Assembly: GCF_000428105.1 (NCBI RefSeq)
Contig: NZ_ATZH01000041.1
Location: 1-38,117 of the forward strand
DNA: 38,117 bases
Source: Bacteroides pyogenes DSM 20611 = JCM 6294
GTDB lineage: Bacteria > Bacteroidota > Bacteroidia > Bacteroidales > Bacteroidaceae
Direction: 5' to 3'
In this document: in pieces, positions 9,059-18,419 of the stretch
How positions within the stretch are numbered: the stretch's first letter is position 1
Layout of the letters: every line of letters starts with the position of its first letter
Translations under genes and position numbers: made by a program
The notes under the pieces: model-generated
The model's database searches: none
What the model was told of the DNA's origin: nothing
Seen by the model: the letters and a program-made list of their open reading frames with translations, nothing else

Positions 9059-9113
9059 GATGGATACCGATTTGTGGAAATTTGCTCTATCCCCATTTGA
9101 ATCGGTATCCATC
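9059..9113. terminator. Inverted repeat between convergent genes, probable terminator
   Basis: GATGGATACCGATT (9059-9072) pairs perfectly with AATCGGTATCCATC (9100-9113) across a 27-base loop and is followed by TCTTTTGATTT. It lies between the 3' ends of fhs (plus) and the patatin gene (minus), so it may stop both. The long loop is unusual for an intrinsic terminator. Confidence 0.6.
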
Positions 9114-9130
9114 TCTTTTGATTTAGATGA

Positions 9131-11347
9131 TCAGAAATAGTATCCCAAATTAATATAGAAACTGCCTTTTTTAGTCCGGTTAGAATATCCCAAGGATACT
9201 TCCAATGGACCAAACATGCTGTCTATTCCGTAACCGGCTGTTATACCGTATAACTGTGTTCCTTTCAATATATCGAAAAAGTTTTTGTCTGCCAGCCCGT
9301 AATTGCCGCTCAATGTCAGATAATGAATGTTTCCCATCCGTTGACGGAACTTAAGAGAAGATATTAAGATGGTGTTGTCTATTATTTCTAAATTTGTAAT
9401 TCCGGTAAAAGGCAGTTGTTGGGGAACGTAAAATCCGAAAACTTCCCCTCCGATAGCGTTCTTCACCCAATAGGGAATCTCTCTCCCGATAAGTACACGC
9501 CCATAGATGGAAGGTGTGACGGAGAAGCGTCTTGTGACGGGAATGACACTGGTCCATGAAGCCATTAAGGCGGAGAATGGAGTATGGTCGTTGTATTCCA
9601 CCATATTATCGGTATATACCGAGTAAGTGGCTTTGAAATCGCTTCCTCTTGTGGGAAAATATCCTTTGTCGAATGTATTATAATATATTTGAGCAAAGTA
9701 GCTTAAGAAGTGTTCCGATTTCACGTTCTCTTCGTTTAACGCCGGCTCTTTGAATAGGAAATCTTTGTAGTTGTAATACTCGAAACGAAGTCCGAGACCG
9801 AAACGCAAATTTTTGTACCAGACATCGGAAAACCCCAATTCTCCTAAATGATAATTATAGGTCGTATTGTAGGCCCGGTCTCCTTTGTCGTATATATTAA
9901 TATCATTGTATTGATACATATATGAAACGTTTATAGTGCGCTGTTGCATCGGTTCAAGGGTATAATCTATGCGTGCGGCATAGCGTTTTCCCAATCTGCC
10001 GGTGAGAGAAAGATGGGATGGGATGGGAGTTTTGAAATCCGCCGTAGCATTCACGAGCAGGGAGGCTATTTCTTCCGAGTCGAACCGGATGCCCAAATTG
10101 ATGCGCTTCTCGTATTTTTCTTCCAGTAAAAACGCAAGATGATAACCGTCGGGTTCTTCGGTCAGTGTATAGCTGACGTTAGAGTACGATTTACTTCCAC
10201 GCAACAATAGTAAAGCCTGTTTTATTTGGCGGTTGCTAATTCTGCTGTTTTCTTTCAATTTATATTTTTTCAGCAACCATTTTTCATCTCTCTCTTCTAT
10301 ACCGGAAAATGTAATGTCGCTTACATAAAGCGTGCAAGTATCGGAAAGCAAGGAGTAGGGAGGGCGAGGGTTGGGCACATAGGTGTCGGATATGCCGATT
10401 TTTTTCTTCAATGCAATAAGCGTCTGCCATTGGGCACGTGCAGCTTCTTCTCCTCTTTTCATCAACGAGTCGATAGCTTCGGGAGTAAAGCTGGCGGATG
10501 AATATCCTTCCACGTCTACTTGAATATATGCGTCGGTAAGATCTACATGTCTATCGTGATTGGCTTGACAGGCAAGATCGATAATCTGCCCCAAAATGTC
10601 GGAAGCACTGTTGAGTTCAGATACCCGTTTCAAGTCTTTTTGCACATCGACTCCTATCACGATGTCGGCTCCCATAGCTTTGGCTACGTCTACCGGATAG
10701 TTGTTTACCATTCCGCCATCGACAAGTACCATACTGTCTTTCCTTACCGGCGTGAAAACTCCGGGAATCGCCATGCTGGCGCGCATAGCGGTAGAAAGCA
10801 CTCCATCGCGAAACACAACCTGTTCGCCGTTAACCACATTGGCTGCAACGCATGCAAAAGGAATCGGCAGCTTGTCGAAGCTGATAGAATCGTGATATCC
10901 CACGGTGAGTTCCGAAAACAAATTGTCCAGGTTTTTCCCTTTAATAATACCTCCCAATACGGCATCTTTCGGTTTCTTCATAAAGGGAAACGAGAGCACG
11001 TATTGCTCCGACCGTTCGCGTTCGGTAAGCGACATAGCGCTTCGTTCTACGCGGTCGCTTAACAAAAATGTCCAATTCTGTTTGCGCACCATGCTGTCCA
11101 GTTGTTCGGGAGTGTAACCTATGGCATAAAGTCCCCCGACAATCGATCCCATGCTGGTTCCTACAATATAGTCGATCGGAATGCCTGCTTCTTCGATTAT
11201 TTTTAAAGCTTTGATATGCGCCACACCTTTGGCTCCTCCGCCGCTCAAAACCACAGCTACTTTTTTTCGTTGCCCTTGAGCATGTGCGGGGAAAACACTC
11301 AAAACGCAGAGGATAAGAAAGACAATTGGAAAAAAAAGTTTTTTCAT
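9131..11347 (-). CDS. Patatin-like phospholipase with POTRA and outer-membrane barrel (type Vd secretion-like)
   Basis: The 738-residue protein has a signal peptide (1-23, ending 'PAHA') and a patatin lipase domain (about 28-300). The lipase domain has an oxyanion loop 'SGGGAKG' (Gly36-Gly41), nucleophile Ser65 in 'GTSMGS', and the catalytic Asp210 in 'LVDGGMVNNYP'. A POTRA-like segment follows (about 340-420, 'SDITFSGIEERDEKWLLKKY'), then a BamA/TpsB-type barrel to the C-terminus, ending in Phe ('INLGYYF'). This is the layout of Pseudomonas PlpD, the type Vd autotransporter model, though Bacteroidetes members may keep the lipase on the periplasmic side. The start at 11347 gives a clean signal peptide; upstream ATGs would add over 40 untypical residues. 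All catalytic residues are present. Confidence 0.88.
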   Translation of the reverse strand: MKKLFFPIVFLILCVLSVFPAHAQGQRKKVAVVLSGGGAKGVAHIKALKIIEEAGIPIDYIVGTSMGSIVGGLYAIGYTPEQLDSMVRKQNWTFLLSDRVERSAMSLTERERSEQYVLSFPFMKKPKDAVLGGIIKGKNLDNLFSELTVGYHDSISFDKLPIPFACVAANVVNGEQVVFRDGVLSTAMRASMAIPGVFTPVRKDSMVLVDGGMVNNYPVDVAKAMGADIVIGVDVQKDLKRVSELNSASDILGQIIDLACQANHDRHVDLTDAYIQVDVEGYSSASFTPEAIDSLMKRGEEAARAQWQTLIALKKKIGISDTYVPNPRPPYSLLSDTCTLYVSDITFSGIEERDEKWLLKKYKLKENSRISNRQIKQALLLLRGSKSYSNVSYTLTEEPDGYHLAFLLEEKYEKRINLGIRFDSEEIASLLVNATADFKTPIPSHLSLTGRLGKRYAARIDYTLEPMQQRTINVSYMYQYNDINIYDKGDRAYNTTYNYHLGELGFSDVWYKNLRFGLGLRFEYYNYKDFLFKEPALNEENVKSEHFLSYFAQIYYNTFDKGYFPTRGSDFKATYSVYTDNMVEYNDHTPFSALMASWTSVIPVTRRFSVTPSIYGRVLIGREIPYWVKNAIGGEVFGFYVPQQLPFTGITNLEIIDNTILISSLKFRQRMGNIHYLTLSGNYGLADKNFFDILKGTQLYGITAGYGIDSMFGPLEVSLGYSNRTKKGSFYINLGYYF

Positions 11348-11705
11348 CGGAGTTATTATTAGTATAAAATTTACGGATACAATAATAAATACAAAAATAA
11401 GAGATAATTTGTTTATTCGGCAAAATTCATCTAAATATAATTTAGTATTTCTTTTGTATATGTTATGTCTCATTGAAACGTAAAAACATTGATTTTATTC
11501 AACTATCTCATCGTTAATGGCCAAGTATTTCAATCTTTTTTGAAATTTAAAAATGCGTTTTTCCTAAAAATAGGGCCATGTATTTTCATGAAGCAAAATA
11601 AAATCAGGCTTCTCTTTCGTAATTCACGAAAAAATGCGAAATTTGCAACGCTTTTCAATTTAGGCAAGAATCTTACTAACACCTTTAAATAAATTAATAG
11701 AGAAA
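11348..11705. other. AT-rich divergent intergenic region between patatin gene and pfp
   Basis: These 358 bases hold the patatin promoter (11392-11425) and presumably the pfp promoter, for which I see no clean TAnnTTTG box; the closest is around the AAATTTGC at 11639. There is no gene, tRNA or strong hairpin. Confidence 0.6.
11392..11425 (-). promoter_or_regulatory. Promoter for the patatin-barrel gene (TTTTG, 21 bases, TATTTTTG)
   Basis: On the minus strand, TTTTG (11425-11421) is followed after 21 bases by TATTTTTG (11399-11392). The gene starts 44 bases downstream. Both elements match the Bacteroides primary-sigma pattern. Confidence 0.6.
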
Positions 11706-13352
11706 ATGACAAAAAGTGCATTGCAAATCGCAAGGGCTGCTTATCAGCCCAAACTTCCGAAAGCTTTGGCTTCAGGAAATGTTAAGGCTGTAGCAGGCGC
11801 CGCTACTCAATCTGTTGCCGATCAGGAAGCTATCAAGGCTTTATTCCCCAACACTTACGGAATGCCGTTGATCTCGTTTGAAGCAGGTGAGTCTACTAAA
11901 CCGGCTGCTATGAATGTCGGTGTCATTCTTTCCGGCGGACAGGCTCCGGGCGGACACAATGTGATTTCCGGTCTGTTCGACGGTATCAAGAAACTGAATG
12001 CAGATAATAAACTATATGGCTTTATTCTTGGTCCCGGCGGGTTGGTAGACCATAATTACATGGAACTGACAGCAGATATTATCGATGAATACCGCAATAC
12101 GGGAGGTTTTGACATTATCGGTTCGGGCCGTACAAAATTGGAAACTGTAGAGCAGTTCGAGAAAGGATATGAAATAATCAAGCAATTGGGTATCAAAGCG
12201 CTGGTGATTATCGGTGGAGATGATTCCAATACGAATGCTTGCGTATTGGCCGAATATTACGCTGCTAAAAAATATGGCGTACAAGTAATCGGTTGCCCGA
12301 AAACGATCGACGGCGACTTGAAGAATGATATGATTGAGACTTCATTCGGTTTCGATACGGCTTGTAAAACGTATTCTGAGGTAATCGGCAACATCCAACG
12401 CGACTGCAACTCTGCCCGTAAATACTGGCACTTCATCAAGTTGATGGGGCGTTCGGCTTCTCACATCGCATTGGAATGCGCGCTACAGGTTCAGCCTAAC
12501 GTTTGCATCATATCCGAAGAAGTGGAACAGAAAGACATGTCATTGGACGATGTGGTGACTTACATTGCTCAAGTCGTAGCCGATCGTGCCGCCCAAGGAA
12601 ACAACTTCGGTACAGTGTTGATTCCGGAAGGTTTGGTAGAATTCATTCCGGCCATGAAACGCTTAATAGCCGAATTGAATGATTTCCTGGCCAAAAACTC
12701 AGAGGAATTCTCTCACATCAAACGTTCGCACCAACGTGATTACATTATTAGCAAATTGTCTCCCGAGAATTCGGCTATATATGCCAGTCTGCCGGATGGA
12801 GTGGCCCGTCAGCTTACATTGGATCGCGACCCTCACGGAAACGTTCAGGTATCGCTTATCGAGACGGAAAAACTCTTGTCGGAAATGGTAGCTACCAAGT
12901 TGGATTCATGGAAGAAGGCAGGCAAATATGTGGGTAAGTTTGCTGCTCAACATCACTTCTTCGGTTATGAGGGACGTTGCGCAGCTCCATCTAATTTTGA
13001 CGCCGATTACTGCTACTCTTTGGGATATACGGCTTCTATGCTGATTGCCGACGGCAAAACAGGTTATATGTCGTCTGTGCGCAACACAACGGCTCCTGCT
13101 GCCGAATGGCTTGCCGGCGGTGTACCTATTACGATGATGATGAACATGGAACGTCGCCACGGTGAAATGAAACCGGTTATCCAAAAAGCTTTGGTAAGAC
13201 TGGACGGAGCGCCTTTCAAGGCTTTTGCCGCACAGCGTGATCGCTGGGCTGCCGAAACGGATTATGTATATCCGGGTCCGATACAGTATTTTGGTCCGAC
13301 AGAAGTTTGCGACCAACCTACTAAAACTTTGCAGTTGGAGCAAGCTAAATAA
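11706..13352 (+). CDS. pfp: Diphosphate--fructose-6-phosphate 1-phosphotransferase (PPi-dependent PFK)
   Basis: This glycolytic enzyme uses pyrophosphate instead of ATP to make fructose 1,6-bisphosphate, reversibly. The 548-residue length fits the long PFP group. Motifs: '[19 protein letters not shown]' (72-90), 'GGDDSNT' (170-176), '[11 protein letters not shown]' (198-208) and '[14 protein letters not shown]'. The second Asp of GGDD and the Lys of PKTIDGD are the residues that block ATP and favour PPi in this superfamily, so PPi use is directly supported. The start has a weak purine-rich leader (AATAGAGAAA). A strong hairpin follows the stop, so it is a single-gene unit. Confidence 0.95.
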   Translation: MTKSALQIARAAYQPKLPKALASGNVKAVAGAATQSVADQEAIKALFPNTYGMPLISFEAGESTKPAAMNVGVILSGGQAPGGHNVISGLFDGIKKLNADNKLYGFILGPGGLVDHNYMELTADIIDEYRNTGGFDIIGSGRTKLETVEQFEKGYEIIKQLGIKALVIIGGDDSNTNACVLAEYYAAKKYGVQVIGCPKTIDGDLKNDMIETSFGFDTACKTYSEVIGNIQRDCNSARKYWHFIKLMGRSASHIALECALQVQPNVCIISEEVEQKDMSLDDVVTYIAQVVADRAAQGNNFGTVLIPEGLVEFIPAMKRLIAELNDFLAKNSEEFSHIKRSHQRDYIISKLSPENSAIYASLPDGVARQLTLDRDPHGNVQVSLIETEKLLSEMVATKLDSWKKAGKYVGKFAAQHHFFGYEGRCAAPSNFDADYCYSLGYTASMLIADGKTGYMSSVRNTTAPAAEWLAGGVPITMMMNMERRHGEMKPVIQKALVRLDGAPFKAFAAQRDRWAAETDYVYPGPIQYFGPTEVCDQPTKTLQLEQAK

Positions 13353-13368
13353 TAACATAGCATGAATA

Positions 13369-13424
13369 CGAACGGTGAGCAATGAACACATGGGATATTT
13401 CCGTGTCGGCTTGTTCGCCGTTCG
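13369..13424 (+). terminator. Strong hairpin terminator after pfp
   Basis: CGAACGGTGAGCAA (13369-13382) pairs with TTGTTCGCCGTTCG (13411-13424) over 14 pairs, two of them G-T, with a further short stem inside. TCATTTTCCC follows. Confidence 0.7.
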
Positions 13425-13483
13425 TCATTTTCCCGATTTAGCTTCATTATCTATGTCCAATTTAACCATTAACCGTTAATCAC

Positions 13484-14356
13484 TTGTCTTCTTCGTCTAT
13501 ATCCGTTGTTCGGAAGAAAAGAGCCGGTACTGCCAACAAGCGAAAGAGGTACTATAAGTCCGGTCGATCCTCGAAGAAAAAGAGATCGAATCGTTCCATG
13601 CCTGTATGGCAGCGTAATTTGCTGGCTATGCTGATGGTTTTTTGTTTGTCGGTCGTATTTTACTATTTTTTTATTCGTCCTTATGCCTATCGTTGGAAGC
13701 CTTGTTACGGACGGAAAGTATATGGAGTTTGCGTGCCTTACGGCTATAGTGTTCATGGAGTGGATATTTCTCATTACCAAGGGAAGATAGATTGGGCAGA
13801 GTTTTTGCAGAATCAAAATACGGCAGCTCCTTTGCATTTCGTTTTTATGAAAGCTACGGAAGGCGGTGACTATGGCGATAGTACTTTTGTCGCCAATTTT
13901 GTAAATGCCCGCAATTATGGGTTGATACGAGGTGCGTATCATTTTTATATTCCCGGTACCGACGCTATCAAGCAAGCCGATTTTTTCATACGTACCGTCT
14001 GTCTCGAACCGGGAGATTTGCCTCCGGTACTCGATGTCGAAGTAGCCGGTAGAAAAGACAAAAGCGAATTGCAGCAAGGCATAAAGCGTTGGTTAGACCG
14101 TGTGGAATCTCATTACGGAGTGAAACCGATACTTTATACCTCTTACAAATTTAAAGAACGTTATCTTAACGATTCCGTGTTTAATACATATCCTTATTGG
14201 ATTGCCCACTATTATCAGGACTCGGTAAAGTACCGGGGTAAATGGCACTTTTGGCAGCATACCGATGTGGCTACCGTGCCGGGAATCGAGAAAAAGGTAG
14301 ACTTGAATGTGTTCAACGGCACTTGGGAAGAACTGGAAACTCTGCTTCTTAAATAG
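13484..14356 (+). CDS. Membrane-anchored GH25 lysozyme (glycoside hydrolase family 25)
   Basis: The 290-residue protein has a Lys/Arg/Ser-rich cytoplasmic head (1-42), one membrane helix (about 43-64, 'NLLAMLMVFCLSVVFYYFF') and a periplasmic GH25 muramidase domain (about 86-285). GH25 marks are 'VHGVDISHYQGKIDW' (Asp94), 'FMKATEGGD', 'RGAYHFY', the catalytic 'PVLDVEV' (Asp184, Glu186), 'KPILYTSYKF' and 'FWQHTD'. It should cut peptidoglycan glycan strands. The frame opens with TTG at 13484; no ATG lies upstream before the in-frame stop, and the first internal ATG (13598) would give a shorter head but keep the helix. Its 3' end overlaps the convergent prmA by 8 bases. Confidence 0.85.
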   Translation: MSSSSISVVRKKRAGTANKRKRYYKSGRSSKKKRSNRSMPVWQRNLLAMLMVFCLSVVFYYFFIRPYAYRWKPCYGRKVYGVCVPYGYSVHGVDISHYQGKIDWAEFLQNQNTAAPLHFVFMKATEGGDYGDSTFVANFVNARNYGLIRGAYHFYIPGTDAIKQADFFIRTVCLEPGDLPPVLDVEVAGRKDKSELQQGIKRWLDRVESHYGVKPILYTSYKFKERYLNDSVFNTYPYWIAHYYQDSVKYRGKWHFWQHTDVATVPGIEKKVDLNVFNGTWEELETLLLK

Positions 14357-15200
14357 CAGGCATGACAAATTTCACTGCCGCCCAACGGTTCTTTTCTTTA
14401 TGATGAACGAACGAAAGTCCGTGTTTCTCCGCCTCTTTGCGGATAAGCGGAATATCTTCCACATAAAAACCGCTCATATATAGCTCGGAGCCTGAACGCA
14501 TGCAAGCGGTGTAATGCTTTATGTCGTTCAAAAGAATATTCCGGTTGATGTTGGCGATAATAACATCGAAAGGACCTTTACCCGTCAATGATGAAGCGTC
14601 TCCCTGTGAAACGTCAATCCGATCCATCTTATTCAACTCTATATTCTCGAGCGAATTTCTTACACACCATTCGTCGATATCGATAGCCGTACAGCATTGC
14701 GCGCCACGCATGCGGGCAAGTATGGCAAGAATGGACGTGCCGCAACCCATGTCCAATACCGATTTCCCTTTCAGTTCGCTGTCCAGCAATTCTCCGATGA
14801 TGAGGCTTGTCGTTTCATGATGTCCTGTTCCGAAAGCCATTTGCGGATTGATCACAATGTCGTATGCGGCTTTGGGGATATCTTCGTGAAATGTACTGTG
14901 AATCACGCAACGATCGCCGATGACGATGGGACGGAAAAAGTTCTTTTCCCATTCTTCGTTCCAATTTTTGTCTTCCGCCTCGGTAAAAGTGTATGAAATA
15001 CGGGTGTCTGGGACAGGAAAATTTTTTATCGCCTCTTCGATGGCAGATTCGTTGCATAGCGTTTGTTGGATATATGCGGTCAACCCGTTGTCGTTCGCAA
15101 TGAAGCTTTCGAAACCTGCGTCGCCTAAAACTGCCGCCAATACGTCATTGACGGTTTCCGTGCACGGATCGGTATGGAATATGAATTCAAAGTATTTCAT
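14349..15200 (-). CDS. prmA: Ribosomal protein L11 methyltransferase
   Basis: This cytosolic enzyme transfers methyl groups from S-adenosylmethionine to ribosomal protein L11. The product is 283 residues with a short N-terminal substrate domain. The conserved 'WNEEWEKNF' and 'NPQMAFGTGHHETT' (118-131) precede SAM motif I, 'VLDMGCGTSILAILA' (148-162), and the post-motif 'IANINRNILLND' corresponds to the catalytic NxN region. I use the ATG at 15200 (MKYFEFIF), 31 bases after a promoter box. The 3' end overlaps the lysozyme gene by 8 bases on the opposite strand, so no terminator separates the two. Confidence 0.95.
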   Translation of the reverse strand: MKYFEFIFHTDPCTETVNDVLAAVLGDAGFESFIANDNGLTAYIQQTLCNESAIEEAIKNFPVPDTRISYTFTEAEDKNWNEEWEKNFFRPIVIGDRCVIHSTFHEDIPKAAYDIVINPQMAFGTGHHETTSLIIGELLDSELKGKSVLDMGCGTSILAILARMRGAQCCTAIDIDEWCVRNSLENIELNKMDRIDVSQGDASSLTGKGPFDVIIANINRNILLNDIKHYTACMRSGSELYMSGFYVEDIPLIRKEAEKHGLSFVHHKEKNRWAAVKFVMPAI

Positions 15201-15230
15201 CGTATTTTTAATTCCGTGAATAATAATGTG

Positions 15231-15238
15231 CAAATATA
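15231..15238 (-). promoter_or_regulatory. -7 box (TATATTTG) for prmA
   Basis: The minus strand reads TATATTTG, 30 bases upstream of the prmA start. No clear TTG is seen at the -33 spacing. Confidence 0.5.
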
Positions 15239-15244
15239 GTTAGA

Positions 15245-15262
15245 AATAGGGATTCCCCTATT
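15245..15262. repeat. Short perfect inverted repeat in a divergent promoter region
   Basis: AATAGGG, a 4-base centre ATTC, then CCCTATT. It sits just upstream of the prmA -7 box and about 43 bases upstream of the -7 box of the gene at 15357, where an operator could be. No regulator is known. Confidence 0.4.
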
Positions 15263-15304
15263 ATCCTTTGGGGAAAATCTTCCGAAGGTGGTAAATCTCT
15301 TTGT

Positions 15305-15312
15305 TATCTTTG
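15305..15312 (+). promoter_or_regulatory. -7 box (TATCTTTG) for the 15357-18311 gene pair
   Basis: TATCTTTG matches TAnnTTTG and lies 44 bases upstream of the ATG at 15357. No good -33 TTG is present at 19-21 bases. Confidence 0.5.
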
Positions 15313-15356
15313 TAATGTGAATAAAAAGACTTGCATTAATTATAAACCGAGATGTT

Positions 15357-16691
15357 ATGAAAAAGATTGTTTATTCCTTGCTATTCGCCTTGTGCCTTCC
15401 GATAGGCTTGATGGCGCAAAGCGTTGATGACGACCTCTACTTCGTACCTTCCAAGGAGAAAGAAAAGAAAGAAACTCCGGTGAAGAAAGAGGTCAGAACC
15501 AACATCTACACAGCCCCGGGTACTACGGTCGTGATTCGGGACCGGAATGGGAATACGCGGGATGTAGATGAATATAATCGCCGTTATGAATCGCGTGACA
15601 ACGACTTCACGGTAGAGAACGATACTTTGTATATTAGAGAAAAGAAGCGTCGGGAGCTGGAAGGCGAATGGGTGACCGGCAGGTTTGACGGAACGCGAGA
15701 CGACTATGAGTACGCTGAGCGCATTATTCGTTTCCGCAATCCGCGTTTTGCCATAAGTATCAGCAGCCCGCTTTATTGGGAGGTGGTTTACGGATCCAAT
15801 TCATGGGATTGGAATGTATATACCGACGGATTGTACGCTTATGCATTCCCCACTTTTAGCAATCCCCTTTGGTGGGACTGGCGTTACCGTTCTTATAGTT
15901 GGAACTGGAATTACGGATGGGGATGGGGATGGAACTACGGATGGGGCTATCCTTACTACTCATGGAGATATCCTTACTACTCGTGGGGATATTATCCGGG
16001 CTATTGGGGAGGTTGGTATGACAGCTATTGGAGCTATCATCACTACTATGACTACGGTTGGTACGGCGGCAATTATTACAGAGGCCGCAGTCTCTACAAC
16101 GCGAACAGCCGTTCGCGATACAGCAACGGTCGTTCGTCTTACTATTCCGGGCGTAGCGGCGATGTGCGCTCGTCGAGATATCAGGAGTCATCTCGTCGCA
16201 ATGGCAGCTCAGGAAGAGTAGTGGGCACTCGCAGCGGAAGCAGTCGTGTCTCCGGTTCGGAAGGAACGGGTACTTATAGCCGTTCGGGAATGGAAAGCAC
16301 ACGTCGGGGATCTTCTACGTACACCCGGCCGAGCAGTACTCGCGGTTACTCTCCGGCCGCCGGCACGGAAAGCAGATCGTCAAGAAGCAATGTGGGAACA
16401 ACCGGCAGAGATAGAGGACCGTCTTACTCTCGCGGCAGCTCGAGTTCTTCTTCTCGCAGCAGTTCAAGCTCATACTCACGAGAAAGTAGCCGGGAAAGCT
16501 CCCGCCGCTCTTCGTCGTACAACGAAGGTTCTTATAACAGGAGTTCCGGTAATAGCAGCTATTCGAGCGGAAGCTCCTCACGATCTTCATCATCTAGCAG
16601 TGGAAGTTCGTACAGCGGCAATTCAAGCGGAAGCTCCTCGCGTTCGTCGGGCAGCAGTAGCGGAGGCAGTTTGAGAAGTACCAGAAGATAG
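15357..16691 (+). CDS. Secreted protein with Trp/Tyr/Gly-rich core and Ser/Arg-rich tail, function unknown
   Basis: I do not recognise a functional family. The 444-residue product has a signal peptide (1-21, 'LLFALCLPIGLMAQ'). A charged region follows (22-135, with 'YTAPGTTVVIRDRNG' and 'FTVENDTLYIREKKR'), then an aromatic block (about 171-241) made almost only of Trp, Tyr, Gly, Asn, Ser and Pro. The tail (about 242-444) is nearly all Ser, Arg, Gly, Tyr and Thr. No cysteine follows the signal peptide, so disulfides are excluded, and there is no lipobox. The tail is basic and probably disordered; the protein could be surface-exposed or cell-wall binding. It is followed after 21 bases by a FadL-like barrel gene, probably in one operon. 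Low-complexity DNA matches the low-complexity protein, so length may vary between strains. Confidence 0.75.
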   Translation: MKKIVYSLLFALCLPIGLMAQSVDDDLYFVPSKEKEKKETPVKKEVRTNIYTAPGTTVVIRDRNGNTRDVDEYNRRYESRDNDFTVENDTLYIREKKRRELEGEWVTGRFDGTRDDYEYAERIIRFRNPRFAISISSPLYWEVVYGSNSWDWNVYTDGLYAYAFPTFSNPLWWDWRYRSYSWNWNYGWGWGWNYGWGYPYYSWRYPYYSWGYYPGYWGGWYDSYWSYHHYYDYGWYGGNYYRGRSLYNANSRSRYSNGRSSYYSGRSGDVRSSRYQESSRRNGSSGRVVGTRSGSSRVSGSEGTGTYSRSGMESTRRGSSTYTRPSSTRGYSPAAGTESRSSRSNVGTTGRDRGPSYSRGSSSSSSRSSSSSYSRESSRESSRRSSSYNEGSYNRSSGNSSYSSGSSSRSSSSSSGSSYSGNSSGSSSRSSGSSSGGSLRSTRR

Positions 16692-16712
16692 ATTATAAAA
16701 ACAAGAAGAGTT

Positions 16713-18311
16713 ATGAGAAACAGAAGTATAATATATGTAGTCGGCGCTCTGTTTTTGAGCATGTGCGCGCAGGTAAGCGCGCAAACTACTATCTATGATG
16801 CCAACCGCTGGATGGGTCGCGATTTGAATGGAACGGCACGGTTTGTTGGCATGGGAGGAGCTTTGGGAGCCTTGGGAGGAGATATTTCTACTATAGGCAC
16901 TAACCCCGCAGGTATAGGCATTTATCGCAGTAATGAAGTGATGACGTCTTTCGGGTTTACCAATATCGGAGCCAAGGATGCGGGCGGGGCCAAAGTGGAT
17001 AAGTTTCACGGTTCTTTTGACAATGCGGGATTTGTGTTCTCTCTGAAGCAGGGAAACTCTACCGCGTTGCGCTATGTGAACTTTGCTTTCAACTACCATC
17101 GCATGAAGTCTTTCGATAAGAATATGGTGATGAACGGAGAGTTCGAGCATTCTCAAACGAAATTTATTGCCGATATATTGACTTTTAATGAGGCCGGAAT
17201 AAAAGACCCGTTTACCACCAAATCTTTGGAAGCGAAGGGGGCCTATCTGAATTCCGAATTGCCTTGGCTTGGTATATTAGGTTATAATTCTTATTTGGTT
17301 GATCCGTATTTTGAAAAAGACAACGAAGGAAAAGAACATTTGGTAGAGTATCATCCTTATTATCAAGCAGGCGATAGGGTTTTCCAAGCGTATACCGCCC
17401 GTGAAAGGGGAGGGTTGCATTCGTACGATTTCAATGTGGCGTTTAATTTGTACGACCGTTTTTATCTGGGCGCCACCATCGGAGCATATAGCGTGGATTA
17501 CCGGCGCACGAGCCTTTACAAAGAAGATTTTCTGGCAGCCGACGGTAAGGAGCATGGCGGCTATGATCTTGGGAACGAGTATTGGGTGGATGGAAACGGA
17601 GTTGATTTCAAGCTCGGTTTTATCTGGCGCCCTATAGAATATTCTTCATTCCGCTTCGGGGCTTCGGTACATACGCCTACTTTCTTTTCTTTGAAAGAGT
17701 ATAATAATGCTTATATCGACTACAACTTGAATAAGGACACACACGGTGTGAAAGAAGTGGTCGACAAGTATGGCAATGGGATGGATGGCAGGTATGAATA
17801 CCATCTGATTACGCCTTGGAAGTTTAATGTAAACGCCGGCTACACCATAGGAGGTAATGCGGCTTTGGGCGTTGAATACGAATATGCCGATTACTCGTCC
17901 GCCAGATTGAATGACCCGGATGGCAACAAACTTGTACAAACAAATGATATCCGCAGCATGATGAAGGGAGTTCATACGTTTCGTGCCGGCATGGAATGGA
18001 AAGTTGCGCCTGAATTCGCTTTCCGCTTAGGATATAATCATGTCACTGCCTCCATGAAATCGGGTGGAGATGCGTTTAAAAGACTTCCCACCAACTCTGT
18101 ACGCACGGATACTGAATATTCGAATACGGGCGCTACCCATAATTACACATTGGGATTCGGATATCGCGGAAAGGCTTTCTATGCCGATATGGCTTATCTG
18201 TATACCCATTACAAGGAAGGTTTCTATGCTTTCGAACATATAGATTTACCCGGCACTTCGATCGCGAACGATAACCACAAGGTGATTCTTACGCTTGGTA
18301 TGCGTTTCTAA
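16713..18311 (+). CDS. FadL/OmpP1-like outer-membrane beta-barrel protein
   Basis: The 532-residue protein has a signal peptide (1-23, ending 'QVSAQ'). It then shows the opening typical of Bacteroidetes OmpP1/FadL/PorV-like proteins: 'RFVGMGGALGALGGDISTIGTNPAGIGIYRSNE', where 'NPAG' marks the N-terminal hatch. The remainder is a barrel with repeated amphipathic strands ('WKFNVNAGYTIGGNAALGVEYEYADYS', 'HTFRAGMEWKVAPEFAFRLGYNHV') and ends in Phe ('HKVILTLGMRF'), as outer-membrane proteins do for BAM recognition. Likely role: passage of hydrophobic solutes, or a scaffold. It sits 21 bases after the aromatic/Ser-Arg protein and ends at a strong hairpin. Confidence 0.85.
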   Translation: MRNRSIIYVVGALFLSMCAQVSAQTTIYDANRWMGRDLNGTARFVGMGGALGALGGDISTIGTNPAGIGIYRSNEVMTSFGFTNIGAKDAGGAKVDKFHGSFDNAGFVFSLKQGNSTALRYVNFAFNYHRMKSFDKNMVMNGEFEHSQTKFIADILTFNEAGIKDPFTTKSLEAKGAYLNSELPWLGILGYNSYLVDPYFEKDNEGKEHLVEYHPYYQAGDRVFQAYTARERGGLHSYDFNVAFNLYDRFYLGATIGAYSVDYRRTSLYKEDFLAADGKEHGGYDLGNEYWVDGNGVDFKLGFIWRPIEYSSFRFGASVHTPTFFSLKEYNNAYIDYNLNKDTHGVKEVVDKYGNGMDGRYEYHLITPWKFNVNAGYTIGGNAALGVEYEYADYSSARLNDPDGNKLVQTNDIRSMMKGVHTFRAGMEWKVAPEFAFRLGYNHVTASMKSGGDAFKRLPTNSVRTDTEYSNTGATHNYTLGFGYRGKAFYADMAYLYTHYKEGFYAFEHIDLPGTSIANDNHKVILTLGMRF

Positions 18312-18354
18312 TATCCGGCAGTTTCAATTCAATATAAACTTTTGTGTGTAAGGA

Positions 18355-18397
18355 AAATCCCCGGAAAGCTGAATATCTACAGCTCTTCCGGGGATTT
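18355..18397. terminator. Bidirectional intrinsic terminator
   Basis: AAATCCCCGGAAAGCTG (18355-18371) pairs with CAGCTCTTCCGGGGATTT (18380-18397) with a single bulge and an 8-base loop. It lies between the convergent ends of the barrel gene (plus) and the fimbrillin-like gene (minus) and has A/T runs on both sides. Confidence 0.85.
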
Positions 18398-18419
18398 CTG
18401 ATTATAAATGTCTTTTTAT

